This document shows positions 9,207-17,175 of a DNA stretch of 21,592 nucleotides, one piece after another. The position numbers were made by a program, and so were the translations under genes. The notes under the pieces were generated by a model, which saw only the letters and a list, made by a program, of their open reading frames with translations, made no database searches and was not told where the DNA came from. The stretch's first letter is position 1. Every line of letters begins with the position of its first letter. The DNA lies in the NCBI GenBank assembly GCA_002308755.1, contig DBVR01000007.1:23415-45006 (forward strand), in the 5' to 3' direction. The stretch is from Christensenella sp. UBA1259. GTDB taxonomy: Bacteria; Bacillota; Clostridia; Christensenellales; Borkfalkiaceae.

Positions 9207-9244
9207 TCGTATTAAAATCCCTTAATTAACAGAATATATATACA
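9207..9244 (-). promoter_or_regulatory. Shared upstream element, copy 1 (transporter operon)
   Basis: This block lies 25 bases upstream of the -35 box of the transporter promoter (about -61 to -98 from the predicted start). In plus orientation it starts TCGTATTAAAATCC, continues with a TTAATTAA core and ends GAATATATATACA. The block at 17091-17126 begins TCGTTTTATAGTCC (11 of 14 identical) and ends with the same 13 bases at nearly the same distance from its own promoter. It is a candidate site for a common activator or response regulator. The sequence is AT-rich, so some similarity could be chance. Confidence 0.5.
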
Positions 9245-9302
9245 TCTCGATTTTTTTGTCGTTTTACAACGTCCAAAACGTGATTTCCCCGCATATTTAC
9301 TT

Positions 9303-9366
9303 GCGTTTTTAAGCAATTTTCCGCACGTTGACACTGGCGGAAAAGCGAAATTGCGACAAAAAACGC
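9303..9366. repeat. Imperfect inverted repeat abutting the esterase promoter
   Basis: The left arm 9303-9324 (GCGTTTTT, AA, GCAATTT, TCCGC) pairs with the right arm 9337-9366 read in reverse complement (GCGTTTTT, TGTC, GCAATTT, CGCTT, TCCGC region). This gives about 20 paired positions with two internal bulges around a 12-base loop. The right arm ends one base before the -35 box of the SGNH gene. No plus-strand gene lies upstream for it to terminate, so it may be a regulator-binding site or a cruciform-prone boundary. The 350-base space from 9075 to 9424 also holds the two divergent promoters and the shared element, and I see no gene in it. Confidence 0.55.
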
Positions 9367-9396
9367 TTGACTTATATTTCCAAATTCGACTATACT
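9367..9396 (+). promoter_or_regulatory. Promoter of the SGNH hydrolase gene
   Basis: TTGACT (9367-9372), an 18-base spacer and TATACT (9391-9396) give a good vegetative promoter. The expected start near 9403 leaves a leader of about 22 bases with GGGAG (9413-9417) 7 bases before ATG 9425. The position right beside the inverted repeat suggests separate control from the transporter operon. Confidence 0.72.
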
Positions 9397-9424
9397 GCTA
9401 AAAAAAGAAAACGGGAGTAAAATT

Positions 9425-10525
9425 ATGAAAACCGAAAAAATGGATCTTCTTAAAATCGATTCCAACTTTGCGAAAACCAAAATCACGGAAACGGACGTGG
9501 TATGGAGAAAAGCAACGGACAGCGCTTTCGATTTACGCGGCGTGTTTTTCGACGAAGAGGCGGGTTGCTATTACCGTATGAAAAGAGAAATCGCAGATCA
9601 GGTAAGTTCGGGAGTAAAGGTGCTCGCACGCTGTACCGTAGGCGGCAGGATACGGTTTAAGACCGATTCTCCGTATATAACGGCGCGTGTAAAGTCGGTA
9701 AGACTTAATATGAGTTGGAACTATTCCCTGTTCGCACGTTGCGGTTTATCTATTTACGTAAACGGCGTTTGCGACGGAAACGTACATGCGGATTTCAATC
9801 AATGGGAATACGCGAAAGACGACGTAATGTACTACGACGGGATCTACTACGCGAAGAAAAAAGGCGTATACGACGTGGAGATCTATATGCCGAATTACAG
9901 CGAAAAAATATACGACGTTGAAATAGGATTAAAGGAAGGCAGTAACGTTTATCCCGCCAAACCCTATAAGTTCAACGACAAACCCGTCGTGTTTTACGGG
10001 AATTCTATCACGCAGGGCGGTTGCGTTTCCCGCTCCGGAAACGATTATATCGCAACCGTTTGCCGTTGGCTTAGTACCGATTTCGTGAACTTAGGGTTTT
10101 CGGGCAACGGAAAGGGCGAACCGATCATGGCGGAATATCTCGCAAGTTTAGACGCGTCCGTGTTCGTTTTGGACTACGATTACAACGCACCTGATTGCGA
10201 ACACCTGAAAAAGACTCACATGCCGCTGTATAGGAAGATTCGCGAAAAACATCCCCGCACACCCATAATCTTCATCACTGCGCCGATTTATTACCGAAAC
10301 GTTAAATTACTGAAACCGCGCAGAGATCTTATTTACTCCAACTATCTGACCGCCAAGGCGGAAGGCGACGAAAACGTCTATTTCATAGACGGCAAAAAGA
10401 TGATGGGCAAAAAATATCTCGACGCATGCCTTACCGATCAGTTACACCCCAACGATTTAGGATATTTCCGCATGGCGAAAACGCTTTCGCCCGTTTTGCT
10501 TCACGCTTTGGAAACGTCTGAATAA
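9425..10525 (+). CDS. SGNH/GDSL-family hydrolase (probable carbohydrate esterase)
   Basis: A 366-residue two-domain protein without a signal peptide, so cytoplasmic. Residues 1-180 form a beta-rich N-terminal domain with AFDLRGVFF (34-42), resembling the GxDLY domain that precedes some GDSL-like hydrolases. The catalytic SGNH domain follows. Block I is VVFYGNSITQGG (188-199) with nucleophile Ser194. The oxyanion glycine/asparagine lie in GFSGNG (Gly227, Asn228). The Asp/His pair is in TDQLHPNDLGY (Asp338, His341). All catalytic positions are present. Removal of acyl groups from sugars is the likely role given its place between a sugar transporter and a mannosidase operon. The actual ester substrate is unknown. 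It has its own promoter and terminator. Confidence 0.88.
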   Translation: MKTEKMDLLKIDSNFAKTKITETDVVWRKATDSAFDLRGVFFDEEAGCYYRMKREIADQVSSGVKVLARCTVGGRIRFKTDSPYITARVKSVRLNMSWNYSLFARCGLSIYVNGVCDGNVHADFNQWEYAKDDVMYYDGIYYAKKKGVYDVEIYMPNYSEKIYDVEIGLKEGSNVYPAKPYKFNDKPVVFYGNSITQGGCVSRSGNDYIATVCRWLSTDFVNLGFSGNGKGEPIMAEYLASLDASVFVLDYDYNAPDCEHLKKTHMPLYRKIREKHPRTPIIFITAPIYYRNVKLLKPRRDLIYSNYLTAKAEGDENVYFIDGKKMMGKKYLDACLTDQLHPNDLGYFRMAKTLSPVLLHALETSE

Positions 10526-10538
10526 ACTTCGATAAACA

Positions 10539-10577
10539 AAAACGTTGCCGAACTCGTGTTCGGCAACGTTTTTATTT
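10539..10577. terminator. Bidirectional intrinsic terminator
   Basis: A perfect 15-bp stem (10539-10553 with 10558-10572, AAAACGTTGCCGAAC and its complement) closes a four-base loop TCGT. A T-run follows on the plus strand and TTTTTGTTT follows on the minus strand. It lies between the convergent SGNH gene (ends 10525) and the PhnP-like gene (ends 10592), so it can stop both transcripts. Confidence 0.93.
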
Positions 10578-10591
10578 TGTTACGTATTCCG

Positions 10592-11440
10592 CTATATTTT
10601 CAGAAACATACCGTCGTAAGCCACATTAAAACCGTATTTCTCTTTTGCGGTTCTTTCCAGCTCATCGTGCGTCATTTTGCAGCCGTGCGAAAAATGCGTG
10701 TAATACAGTTTCGTTTCGTCGTCGATAATTCCCCTTGCTTTGAATCGGTCGGCAACCGCACGCCCGTCTTTCATAGACATGTGCCCGTAATACGGAGTTT
10801 CCACGTCGCCCTTTGTGCAGTCCAAACTTAAAAGATCTATATGTTTGCCGTTATTCGCAAGCCACTCGTCAATCGATTCGTCGAAATAACCCGTGTCGTT
10901 TCCGTAAAATACGGATTTGCCGTCCTTCTCTATCAGAAACAAAAAGGCTTGTTCCGGTAAGGCGTGCCGCGCGGGTAACGGAGTTACCGTATAACCGTCT
11001 ATTTCCACGGGACGATAGTATTCCATCGGAATAAACTCCAAATATTTTTCTATCATCCCCCTGTCAAGTCCGCGCGCTTCCGCCACACGCCATATCTTCT
11101 CTATAACGCCCGCGCTGGTGTATAATTTTAAGGTGGGATACTTGGTCGTTTCCGCACTCATCCAGTGATAACGCTGCTGAAAAACTTCCAACGTGAGATG
11201 ATCGGGGTGAGAGTGCGTGATCAGAACGTTCCGAATATCCCAAAGGGTTCTACCTGCGCCTATAAAGTGCGAATAAGTGTCGCCGCCGAAATCCACGAGC
11301 AAGCTGCCGTCTATGAGTACCTGTGCTTGAGTGCGGACGTTTTTCCCGCCCAGTTCCAACGATTTACGACACAGGTCGCAATTACAGAACATAGCCGGAA
11401 TACGCTCGTCCGCCGCCGTTCCCATGTACAATACTTCCAT
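10592..11440 (-). CDS. PhnP-like metallo-beta-lactamase-fold hydrolase
   Basis: A 282-residue cytoplasmic MBL-fold enzyme. Near the N terminus it has Cys19, Cys21 and Cys24 (FCNCDLCR), the extra structural zinc site also seen in PhnP-type phosphodiesterases. The metal motif HxHxDH is THSHPDH (His76, His78, Asp80, His81). Further likely ligands are His159 in PARHALP, Asp182 in GNDTG or Asp207 in SLDCT, and His249/His252 in THFSHG. PhnP opens cyclic ribose phosphates, but no phosphonate genes are here. A cyclic phosphodiester, phosphoester or lactone substrate is possible. ATG 11440 follows AGGGAG. Last gene of the mannosidase operon, 30 bases after the other MBL gene. Confidence 0.85.
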   Translation of the reverse strand: MEVLYMGTAADERIPAMFCNCDLCRKSLELGGKNVRTQAQVLIDGSLLVDFGGDTYSHFIGAGRTLWDIRNVLITHSHPDHLTLEVFQQRYHWMSAETTKYPTLKLYTSAGVIEKIWRVAEARGLDRGMIEKYLEFIPMEYYRPVEIDGYTVTPLPARHALPEQAFLFLIEKDGKSVFYGNDTGYFDESIDEWLANNGKHIDLLSLDCTKGDVETPYYGHMSMKDGRAVADRFKARGIIDDETKLYYTHFSHGCKMTHDELERTAKEKYGFNVAYDGMFLKI

Positions 11441-11470
11441 AAAAATCTCCCTTTGGATACTGATTTTCCT

Positions 11471-12220
11471 TTAATTGACGAGTTTCGTACGGCTCTCCTC
11501 GGCAATTATCTTCTCCAACGAAGAACGCACCCGAGTCAGGTAACACCCCCACTCAGAAGGATCGATAAAAGGATTGCTTTCCGTCTGCCCCATCCTTGCA
11601 AATTTTTCCAGCGTATGGTTCTGCCAAGTGTGGTTTCCAAGCATAACGTCAACCTTCCTTTGCAGCAACCGTTCCACGCTGTCAAAAAACAGTTCCCTAC
11701 AAATATACGGGACTTTCCACTTGTCCATAAAGTCTTTTCTCAGTTGATTGACTCCCGAACCGCCGAACATTGCGGCGCGATATACCCGACCGTTTTCCAC
11801 GACGTCGAAAAAGAAAGATACCGAACCTTCGGTATGCCCCGGCGTAAACCAACACTCTATTTTGGTATTCCCTAATTCGATCACGTCGCCGTCACGAATA
11901 TCAAAATCAGGCGTAAACCCTTTTATGTACTTTATATCGCGGAAAGACAGGTACGTCTTTGCGGAAGGAACGAGTTTCAAAAGTTTTTCCGTCGCGTCCG
12001 TATGGTCGTAATGACCGTGCGAGTGCAGAATAATTTTTACGTCCTTCACGTCGAAACCGAGTGCGTTCATCGATTCGACGACAGTATCGGCATTTTCTTT
12101 ATACCCCGTGTCGATCAAAATCAATCCGTCTCCCGTATCGATCAGATGGCAAGACGCTTCCACCGTTCCTACAAAATACACGTTACCTATCATTCTAAAA
12201 GGCTTTACTTTCGTCGTCAT
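11471..12220 (-). CDS. Metallo-beta-lactamase-fold hydrolase, B3-like
   Basis: A 249-residue cytoplasmic MBL-fold protein with a complete set of metal residues. These are HGHYDH (His68, His70, Asp72, His73), His129 in TPGHTEGS and His197 in GNHTWQNH. The HGHxDH pattern and the late GNH motif are reminiscent of subclass B3 beta-lactamases and related enzymes. There is no signal peptide, however, so antibiotic resistance is unlikely and a metabolic ester, lactone or thioester hydrolase is more plausible. Start choice: TTG 12226 is in frame, but AGAGG (12233-12229) is 8 bases from ATG 12220, which is preferred. The start is 15 bases after the stop of the GH63-like gene and the gene is clearly in that operon. 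The substrate is not known. Confidence 0.85.
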   Translation of the reverse strand: MTTKVKPFRMIGNVYFVGTVEASCHLIDTGDGLILIDTGYKENADTVVESMNALGFDVKDVKIILHSHGHYDHTDATEKLLKLVPSAKTYLSFRDIKYIKGFTPDFDIRDGDVIELGNTKIECWFTPGHTEGSVSFFFDVVENGRVYRAAMFGGSGVNQLRKDFMDKWKVPYICRELFFDSVERLLQRKVDVMLGNHTWQNHTLEKFARMGQTESNPFIDPSEWGCYLTRVRSSLEKIIAEESRTKLVN

Positions 12221-12235
12221 TTTCAATTCCTCTCT

Positions 12236-13903
12236 CTAATAATATATCCCGTTTATCAGCATCATCGTAAAACAAGCCGACCAGTTGAAATCGCAGATAG
12301 CGTGGATGTGTTTTCTGTAATCGGGCGTCTCCGGCTGTTCTCCCTTTCTCTTCAATCGTAAAGGGTGTGTCTTACCGTCCGCATCGTAAAACTCAAAGAC
12401 GTTTCCCGTTTCATTATACCACTTCGCCACCGAATCGAGTGTACGCGTCCGCAATTCTTCGGCGATTTCGTTATATCCGTATTTACGCAACCCGACCGTT
12501 ATGAAATAACTGAAATTCAGCCAGACGCAACCGCGCCACATATCGAGATCGTAATATTCGCTGTCTCGCGGGACGGACGGGATCGGCATCTCCGTCCAAA
12601 ACTTTTCTTTATCCGTCAACACACGCACCATTTTATCCGCCTGCGCCCGAGTACATATCCCCGCGAACATAGGCAAAAACGACGCCGGCGTCGCGAATCC
12701 GGTCAGCCTGCCGTCGAACAGTCTGTCGTAATAGATACCGTCTGTTTCACTCCATAAAAGAGTATTTATTTTTTCTTTGACCGATTCGTGGACGGACATA
12801 AAATAATCGGCGTTTTGCTTGTCTCCGATTTCTTCAAAAATCATCGAAAGATACTTCGCGTCGTTGCAAAGATACGTGGAAAAGTCGATTGCGTCCATCT
12901 CGGTATCGAAATCGAAACGCGGCGAATTATCCAGCCCCGACTCCCCGCCTTTGCAATCCTTTCCTTCGCCGCCATTAAACCATTCTAAAAGCCCGTTGCC
13001 GTTTTTATCGCGGTTTTTCATTGTCCAGACAAGAAATTTCGCGATAGCGGGCGCGACTTCCCGCAAGAAATCCTTGTCTTTGTCGTTCTGATATATCGCC
13101 CACACGCTCCACGATAATACCTGCGGCTGCGTTACTTTCGAAATTCGTCCCTGCGGGCCCATCATGTGCGAAATAAACCCGTCTTCCCGCTGCAAAGATA
13201 AAACCGCGCGTATGCAGTCCTTCGCCGTTTCCGCGTCGTAATGCGCGAAAGACATCGCATAGAACGCCGAATCCCACAGCCACATATATCGGTGCGGAAC
13301 GCGGTCGGGCGTACTCCACCTGCAAGGTATTTCGCCTTCTGCCGAACAGACGTTTTCCTTGTTTACCGAAAGACACTTGTAGTACATTTTTTCGTATTTT
13401 GCGTCTTTGCACTTCGGCAAACGCTTAAAGTACTCGTAACGTTTCTCTTTAAGTTCGTTAAGTTCCCGCTCCGTCAAAAGCGTGCCTCGCTTTCCGAAAG
13501 CAAAGGAAAAATAAAAATATCCGTCTTCTTTTTTGACAGTCAGAAAAAACCGTCCCGCCGTCGTTTCAATTCTCTCCGCGCCGTCTTCTTTCTTTCGTTC
13601 GCTCTTTCCTTCGGTTAAAACCGTCGGCATTACCGAAACTTTCCCGACCACCGTATCTTTGTCGTAAAACGCAACGAATATGTTTTCGCCGTCTATCATA
13701 TCCCCCGTTACGGCGGTAAACTTCGTTGAAATCGGTACAGGAACATGCAGCGTCACCGCTTCGTCGAAATGAAAACGAACGGTGATAGGCTCGTTCATCA
13801 AAACGCCCACAAAGGCGTGTTCAACACTCGTTTCACCTTCTAATCCGCTGAAACAAAACAATTGTCCGTAACCGTATATGTCGTGTAAATTTAATCCGTT
13901 CAT
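12236..13903 (-). CDS. GH63/trehalase-like (alpha/alpha)6-barrel glycoside hydrolase
   Basis: A 555-residue cytoplasmic glycosidase of the GH63-like group. Residues 1-140 form a beta-sandwich. The barrel carries PHRYMWLWDSAFY (203-215), QPQVLSWSVWAIY (259-271), ESGLDNSPRF (321-330), GFATPASFLPMF (402-413) and DMWRGCVWLNFSY (454-466). Asp325 in the GLDNSP motif is the expected general acid. Glu504 in NVFEFYD is a candidate base. The closest characterised relatives by motif are mannosylglycerate/glucosylglycerate hydrolases and YgjK-type alpha-glucosidases, so an inverting alpha-glycosidase is expected. The sugar is uncertain. It starts 14 bases after the GH38 gene, and I see no clear Shine-Dalgarno sequence before ATG 13903, which suggests re-initiation from the upstream gene. 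Confidence 0.85.
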   Translation of the reverse strand: MNGLNLHDIYGYGQLFCFSGLEGETSVEHAFVGVLMNEPITVRFHFDEAVTLHVPVPISTKFTAVTGDMIDGENIFVAFYDKDTVVGKVSVMPTVLTEGKSERKKEDGAERIETTAGRFFLTVKKEDGYFYFSFAFGKRGTLLTERELNELKEKRYEYFKRLPKCKDAKYEKMYYKCLSVNKENVCSAEGEIPCRWSTPDRVPHRYMWLWDSAFYAMSFAHYDAETAKDCIRAVLSLQREDGFISHMMGPQGRISKVTQPQVLSWSVWAIYQNDKDKDFLREVAPAIAKFLVWTMKNRDKNGNGLLEWFNGGEGKDCKGGESGLDNSPRFDFDTEMDAIDFSTYLCNDAKYLSMIFEEIGDKQNADYFMSVHESVKEKINTLLWSETDGIYYDRLFDGRLTGFATPASFLPMFAGICTRAQADKMVRVLTDKEKFWTEMPIPSVPRDSEYYDLDMWRGCVWLNFSYFITVGLRKYGYNEIAEELRTRTLDSVAKWYNETGNVFEFYDADGKTHPLRLKRKGEQPETPDYRKHIHAICDFNWSACFTMMLINGIYY

Positions 13904-13917
13904 ATGGTTTTGCGCGA

Positions 13918-16900
13918 TTATTTTATCTCTTCTTTCAACTTACCGTCTTTACCGAGAATACGGTAAAATCTCTTTCCGTCGGGAAGAATACGAACGCTCG
14001 TTACCGTTTTATTCTCGTCGGAAGCGTCTAAAAGCGTCTTTCCGAGTGTTACGGTGGGACGATTGCTGCCCGTAAGCACCATTACCCCTCTTTCGTACGC
14101 CGTTGCGACCTTTTCTATATCAAAGTCGTTTTTGTGCGGCAGGAAAGCGTATTCTACGGTGTGCTTTCCCCTATCCGCAGTCGGATCAGGCACTTTTGAG
14201 AAGTCCGAACCGTTCGGCGAAGTTAAAAGCGTGAGTCTGACTCTTCCGTCCAAAACGTCGTAGCCGTGTTTGGCGCGGTTAAGTAACGCAAAAGAATACC
14301 CGTCGTCTCCGACCAGATCGGAATACGTAATTGCGGGAACTTCGAACCTTGCCTTCTCGTACGGGGTGTCGCGCTTAACGGGACGTTCCAACCTTCCGAA
14401 AGGCACTTTGTAGAAGGCACGCGGGTTGCTGACGCCCGTTTCCGCAGAAAGTTTCAAGTCTTTGCCGTTTTCCCACCAGTCGGCGTTAAGCACGCACCTT
14501 ATCATCGGATCTCCGGCGTAGAAAATAAAGTCCTGCGTCAGAAAACTGGTAGGATAATCCGATGCGGGAGTATGCCAAAGATAAGTGCCGTAATAGGGTT
14601 TCTTTTCTTCCCAGATACCGAAGGAATACTTCGCCCTGACCACAACCCTTAAAGGTCCCTTCTCCGCCACTTCAAAGTCGAAACACTTAAAATCCCACTC
14701 TTTACCGGTAAAACCGAAGTTCCAAGAATCGTAGTCGCGGCTTCGCGTATCTTCCAACACTTTGAAATTGCCGATCTGACCGCCGCTGAACTCCTTGCCG
14801 TCAAAAATCAAAGACTTGATAACCCCTTTCTCTTTATCGAAAACCGCTTTCAGAACGCCGTTGTTCACGGTGTCGTCCTTAAAGACTACTTCCTGTTTCG
14901 GCCGTCCCTCAACGAAAGTGAGTTTATTGAAAGAATAGGGTTTAAGCCCCTTAACATAAACCGCCGTCCTACCGTCAAACGTCCTTTGGTAAACGTGTTC
15001 GTTGCCGTTGCCGTCCACCGCGTAGCCGCAATCGTTTGCGGGGGCTTCGTCAATAATTACGGGTCCGCTTACCGCCGTCGAAACGGGATTGAAAACGTAA
15101 ATCTCGTTGCCGACGCCGAGTGCCTTCGCCGCACAGTACTCGTTTGCGGCGGAAATCACTTTGAAAGCTTTGTCGTAATCCTCGTAAAGATCGCAATAAA
15201 CCTTTGCCATCGACGTGCCCGCCAAAACGTCGTGGAATTGCGCGAAAAGTTGTTTCTCCCAAGCTTCCGACAAGTCGCGGTATTCGCCGATTGCCGCTTG
15301 CAAACTTTCCGAGTTCAAAAGCCTGCGCTCGCACTCGCGGTTCAGCCGTTTGGTATTTGCCTGAACGGTATAAGTTTTGTGGTGCGTTTCCAAAAACAGT
15401 TCGTTTTTGACGGTTGGCAAGGTAGAAAGATCCTCGGTGGAGGTCAGGATATCGTACCACTCGGTCAAGCCGCAAAACCTGACGTTGGGAAAGACGGTCT
15501 GTTTTTTGAGTTCGTCTATCCTGTCCATCATAACGGGTTGAGGTCCTCCGCCGTGGTTACCGTAACCCCATAAAAGCGCAATATTGTAAAAGCCGTCCGT
15601 AAGATGGTGGATTCGCACGGTTTTTGCAAGTTCGTCGAATTCAATGTGGTTGGCGTGGCTGGGATACTCGTGCAACGTCAAAATCTTACTGCCGTCATCC
15701 CCTTCCCACCAAAAGTGAATGTACGGGAACAGAGTATATTCGTTATAGCGCAATTTTTGCGTTACGAAATAATTTAACCCCGCTTTTTTGAGTATTTTGG
15801 GAAGTCCTGCGTTGAACCCGAAAGCGTCGACGTTTACGGCGCAGGTGGACTTTTTGCCGCAGGTCTCAACGGCCGCTTTTTGACCGTATTCGATCTGGCG
15901 GAACCAACTTTCCTCCCCGACGCACTGTCCGTCGGTCTCACACCACATCCCGCCCTGAGGTTCGAATTGACCTCTGTCCGCGGCGGCTTTTATCTTTTTC
16001 CAAAACTCGGGATATTTTTCTTTCATATCCCGCCATAAAACGGCGGAGGTTTCGCAGTAAACGTATTCGGGGTTTCTCTCCATCAACGCAAGCTGAATCT
16101 CAAAAGTGCCTTTCATGCACTCGATAGTCTCGGGATAACGCCACTTCCAGGCAAGGTCTATGTGGGAGTGCCCTATAAAATAAATCGTAAATCTTTTGGA
16201 ATATTCCGCAACGGGTTTCAGCATATCCAACGCGGCTTCCGACTTTTGCAAAAGGGAGTCATCACGCACGGCGGCAACGACGAAGTTCGCCGTCTCGATA
16301 AGGCACGACGAAAGAGAAATCCTTTCCGCGTCCGTAAGTTTGGACTTGTTGATAGGCACTTCCCCCTGTACGTAAAGGTTTTCTCGTCTGTTGGACGTGG
16401 ACAAAAGATGACATCCCGCGCGAAGAGATCTCGCAAGGTTTGCTATAAGTTCGTTCGCTTTTTTAAGCCCTTTCAGATAATAACGGGAAACGATATCGGA
16501 AACGGGATTTCTGTTCGGACTGTCGATGCGAAGGAAAACGTAATGTTTGTCCCCGTCCGGAGCACAGCCAAGATCAAAATGCCCGCCCATATAGGAATAA
16601 AGTTCAACGGGATGATCGTCGCTGTAAATATCGAGATCAAATATGCTGTAATAGGTAAAACCGTAATTGCCGAACTCCTTTTCGTCAAAGTACTTGCTGA
16701 TATACGGCAATGAAAGTTCCGCCATCATCCAGCCCGTTTTTATGTTTTCCGCATGCTTTTCGGTGGGATCGAAGACGGGAAAGGTCTTCATCTTTTCTAC
16801 CGAGGGCAACGGCTCTTTCTCGCTTGCTTCCCATCCGTAATAACTCCTTATAACGGGGAAAGCGGTATCTTCTAAGCACCTTGCGAAATCAAGAACGTCA

Positions 16901-16968
16901 TCAAGAGTTCCGCACTCGTTCTTGCGGTAATAATCAAGCGATCTAAAATGCGCGTTTTCCGGTTTCAT
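13918..16968 (-). CDS. GH38 alpha-mannosidase, cytoplasmic Ams1/Man2C1-like
   Basis: A 1016-residue retaining alpha-mannosidase with the full GH38 layout. An N-terminal domain spans about 1-255. The catalytic domain carries GHSHIDLAWKW (266-276; zinc ligands His269 and Asp271), nucleophile Asp381 in NVDAFGFN, and GYGNHGGGP (468-476; zinc ligand His472). Beta-rich domains follow to the end. Length and the YFIGHSHIDLAW / RNPEYVY / RGQFEPQGG pattern resemble the cytosolic Ams1/Man2C1 type rather than Golgi enzymes. No signal peptide, so it acts on imported oligosaccharide. ATG 16968 has GGAGGG 9 bases upstream. It is the first gene of a four-gene operon with a strong promoter. The linkage cut is unknown; mannosylglycerate-like substrates (as for MngB) are a less likely alternative. 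Confidence 0.95.
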   Translation of the reverse strand: MKPENAHFRSLDYYRKNECGTLDDVLDFARCLEDTAFPVIRSYYGWEASEKEPLPSVEKMKTFPVFDPTEKHAENIKTGWMMAELSLPYISKYFDEKEFGNYGFTYYSIFDLDIYSDDHPVELYSYMGGHFDLGCAPDGDKHYVFLRIDSPNRNPVSDIVSRYYLKGLKKANELIANLARSLRAGCHLLSTSNRRENLYVQGEVPINKSKLTDAERISLSSCLIETANFVVAAVRDDSLLQKSEAALDMLKPVAEYSKRFTIYFIGHSHIDLAWKWRYPETIECMKGTFEIQLALMERNPEYVYCETSAVLWRDMKEKYPEFWKKIKAAADRGQFEPQGGMWCETDGQCVGEESWFRQIEYGQKAAVETCGKKSTCAVNVDAFGFNAGLPKILKKAGLNYFVTQKLRYNEYTLFPYIHFWWEGDDGSKILTLHEYPSHANHIEFDELAKTVRIHHLTDGFYNIALLWGYGNHGGGPQPVMMDRIDELKKQTVFPNVRFCGLTEWYDILTSTEDLSTLPTVKNELFLETHHKTYTVQANTKRLNRECERRLLNSESLQAAIGEYRDLSEAWEKQLFAQFHDVLAGTSMAKVYCDLYEDYDKAFKVISAANEYCAAKALGVGNEIYVFNPVSTAVSGPVIIDEAPANDCGYAVDGNGNEHVYQRTFDGRTAVYVKGLKPYSFNKLTFVEGRPKQEVVFKDDTVNNGVLKAVFDKEKGVIKSLIFDGKEFSGGQIGNFKVLEDTRSRDYDSWNFGFTGKEWDFKCFDFEVAEKGPLRVVVRAKYSFGIWEEKKPYYGTYLWHTPASDYPTSFLTQDFIFYAGDPMIRCVLNADWWENGKDLKLSAETGVSNPRAFYKVPFGRLERPVKRDTPYEKARFEVPAITYSDLVGDDGYSFALLNRAKHGYDVLDGRVRLTLLTSPNGSDFSKVPDPTADRGKHTVEYAFLPHKNDFDIEKVATAYERGVMVLTGSNRPTVTLGKTLLDASDENKTVTSVRILPDGKRFYRILGKDGKLKEEIK

Positions 16969-17034
16969 TTCTTAAAGCCCTCCGACAAAATCACGGTCAT
17001 AATCTTTAATCTGCTTTTCAAACGTATTTCTTTG

Positions 17035-17063
17035 ATTATATAACGAAAAAACACCGCTATCAA
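17035..17063 (-). promoter_or_regulatory. Promoter of the mannosidase operon
   Basis: On the minus strand TTGATA (17063-17058), a 17-base spacer and a perfect TATAAT (17040-17035) form a near-consensus promoter. The start would be near 17028, leaving a leader of about 60 bases. The shared upstream element (17091-17126) begins 27 bases above the -35 box. Confidence 0.8.
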
Positions 17064-17090
17064 GTAACTCTTCGCGATTTGTATTTTTTC

Positions 17091-17126
17091 TCGTTTTATA
17101 GTCCTTGATTTAGGAATATATATACA
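17091..17126 (-). promoter_or_regulatory. Shared upstream element, copy 2 (mannosidase operon)
   Basis: In plus orientation it reads TCGTTTTATAGTCC, then TTGATTTAG, then GAATATATATACA. The last 13 bases are identical to 9232-9244, and the flank matches the other copy with few changes. It sits at about -63 to -98 from the predicted start, the same place as copy 1, so a common transcription factor for the two operons is likely. Confidence 0.5.
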
Positions 17127-17175
17127 CTTACAATATAAATGTTTTTGGCGTGCAAAACGCGGTTAGACAAAACGA

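Noticed and set aside
9190..9209. CGAAA/TTTCG inverted repeat upstream of the transporter promoter as an operator
   Set aside because: The arms are only 5 bases, the spacer is 10, and the mannosidase promoter has no matching copy, so it could easily be chance.
9328..9333. Perfect TTGACA on the plus strand in the hairpin loop, as a second esterase promoter
   Set aside because: At 17 bases spacing the -10 position reads TTGCGA, which is not a -10 box. TTGACT/TATACT at 9367-9396 fits better.
11471..12220. Beta-lactam resistance gene (B3 metallo-beta-lactamase)
   Set aside because: The metal motif is similar, but there is no signal peptide and the gene is embedded in a sugar-degradation operon, so a metabolic hydrolase is more likely.
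14986..15573. Plus-strand open frame (195 codons) opposite the alpha-mannosidase
   Set aside because: Antisense to conserved GH38 sequence, with a basic, valine-rich composition typical of shadow frames.
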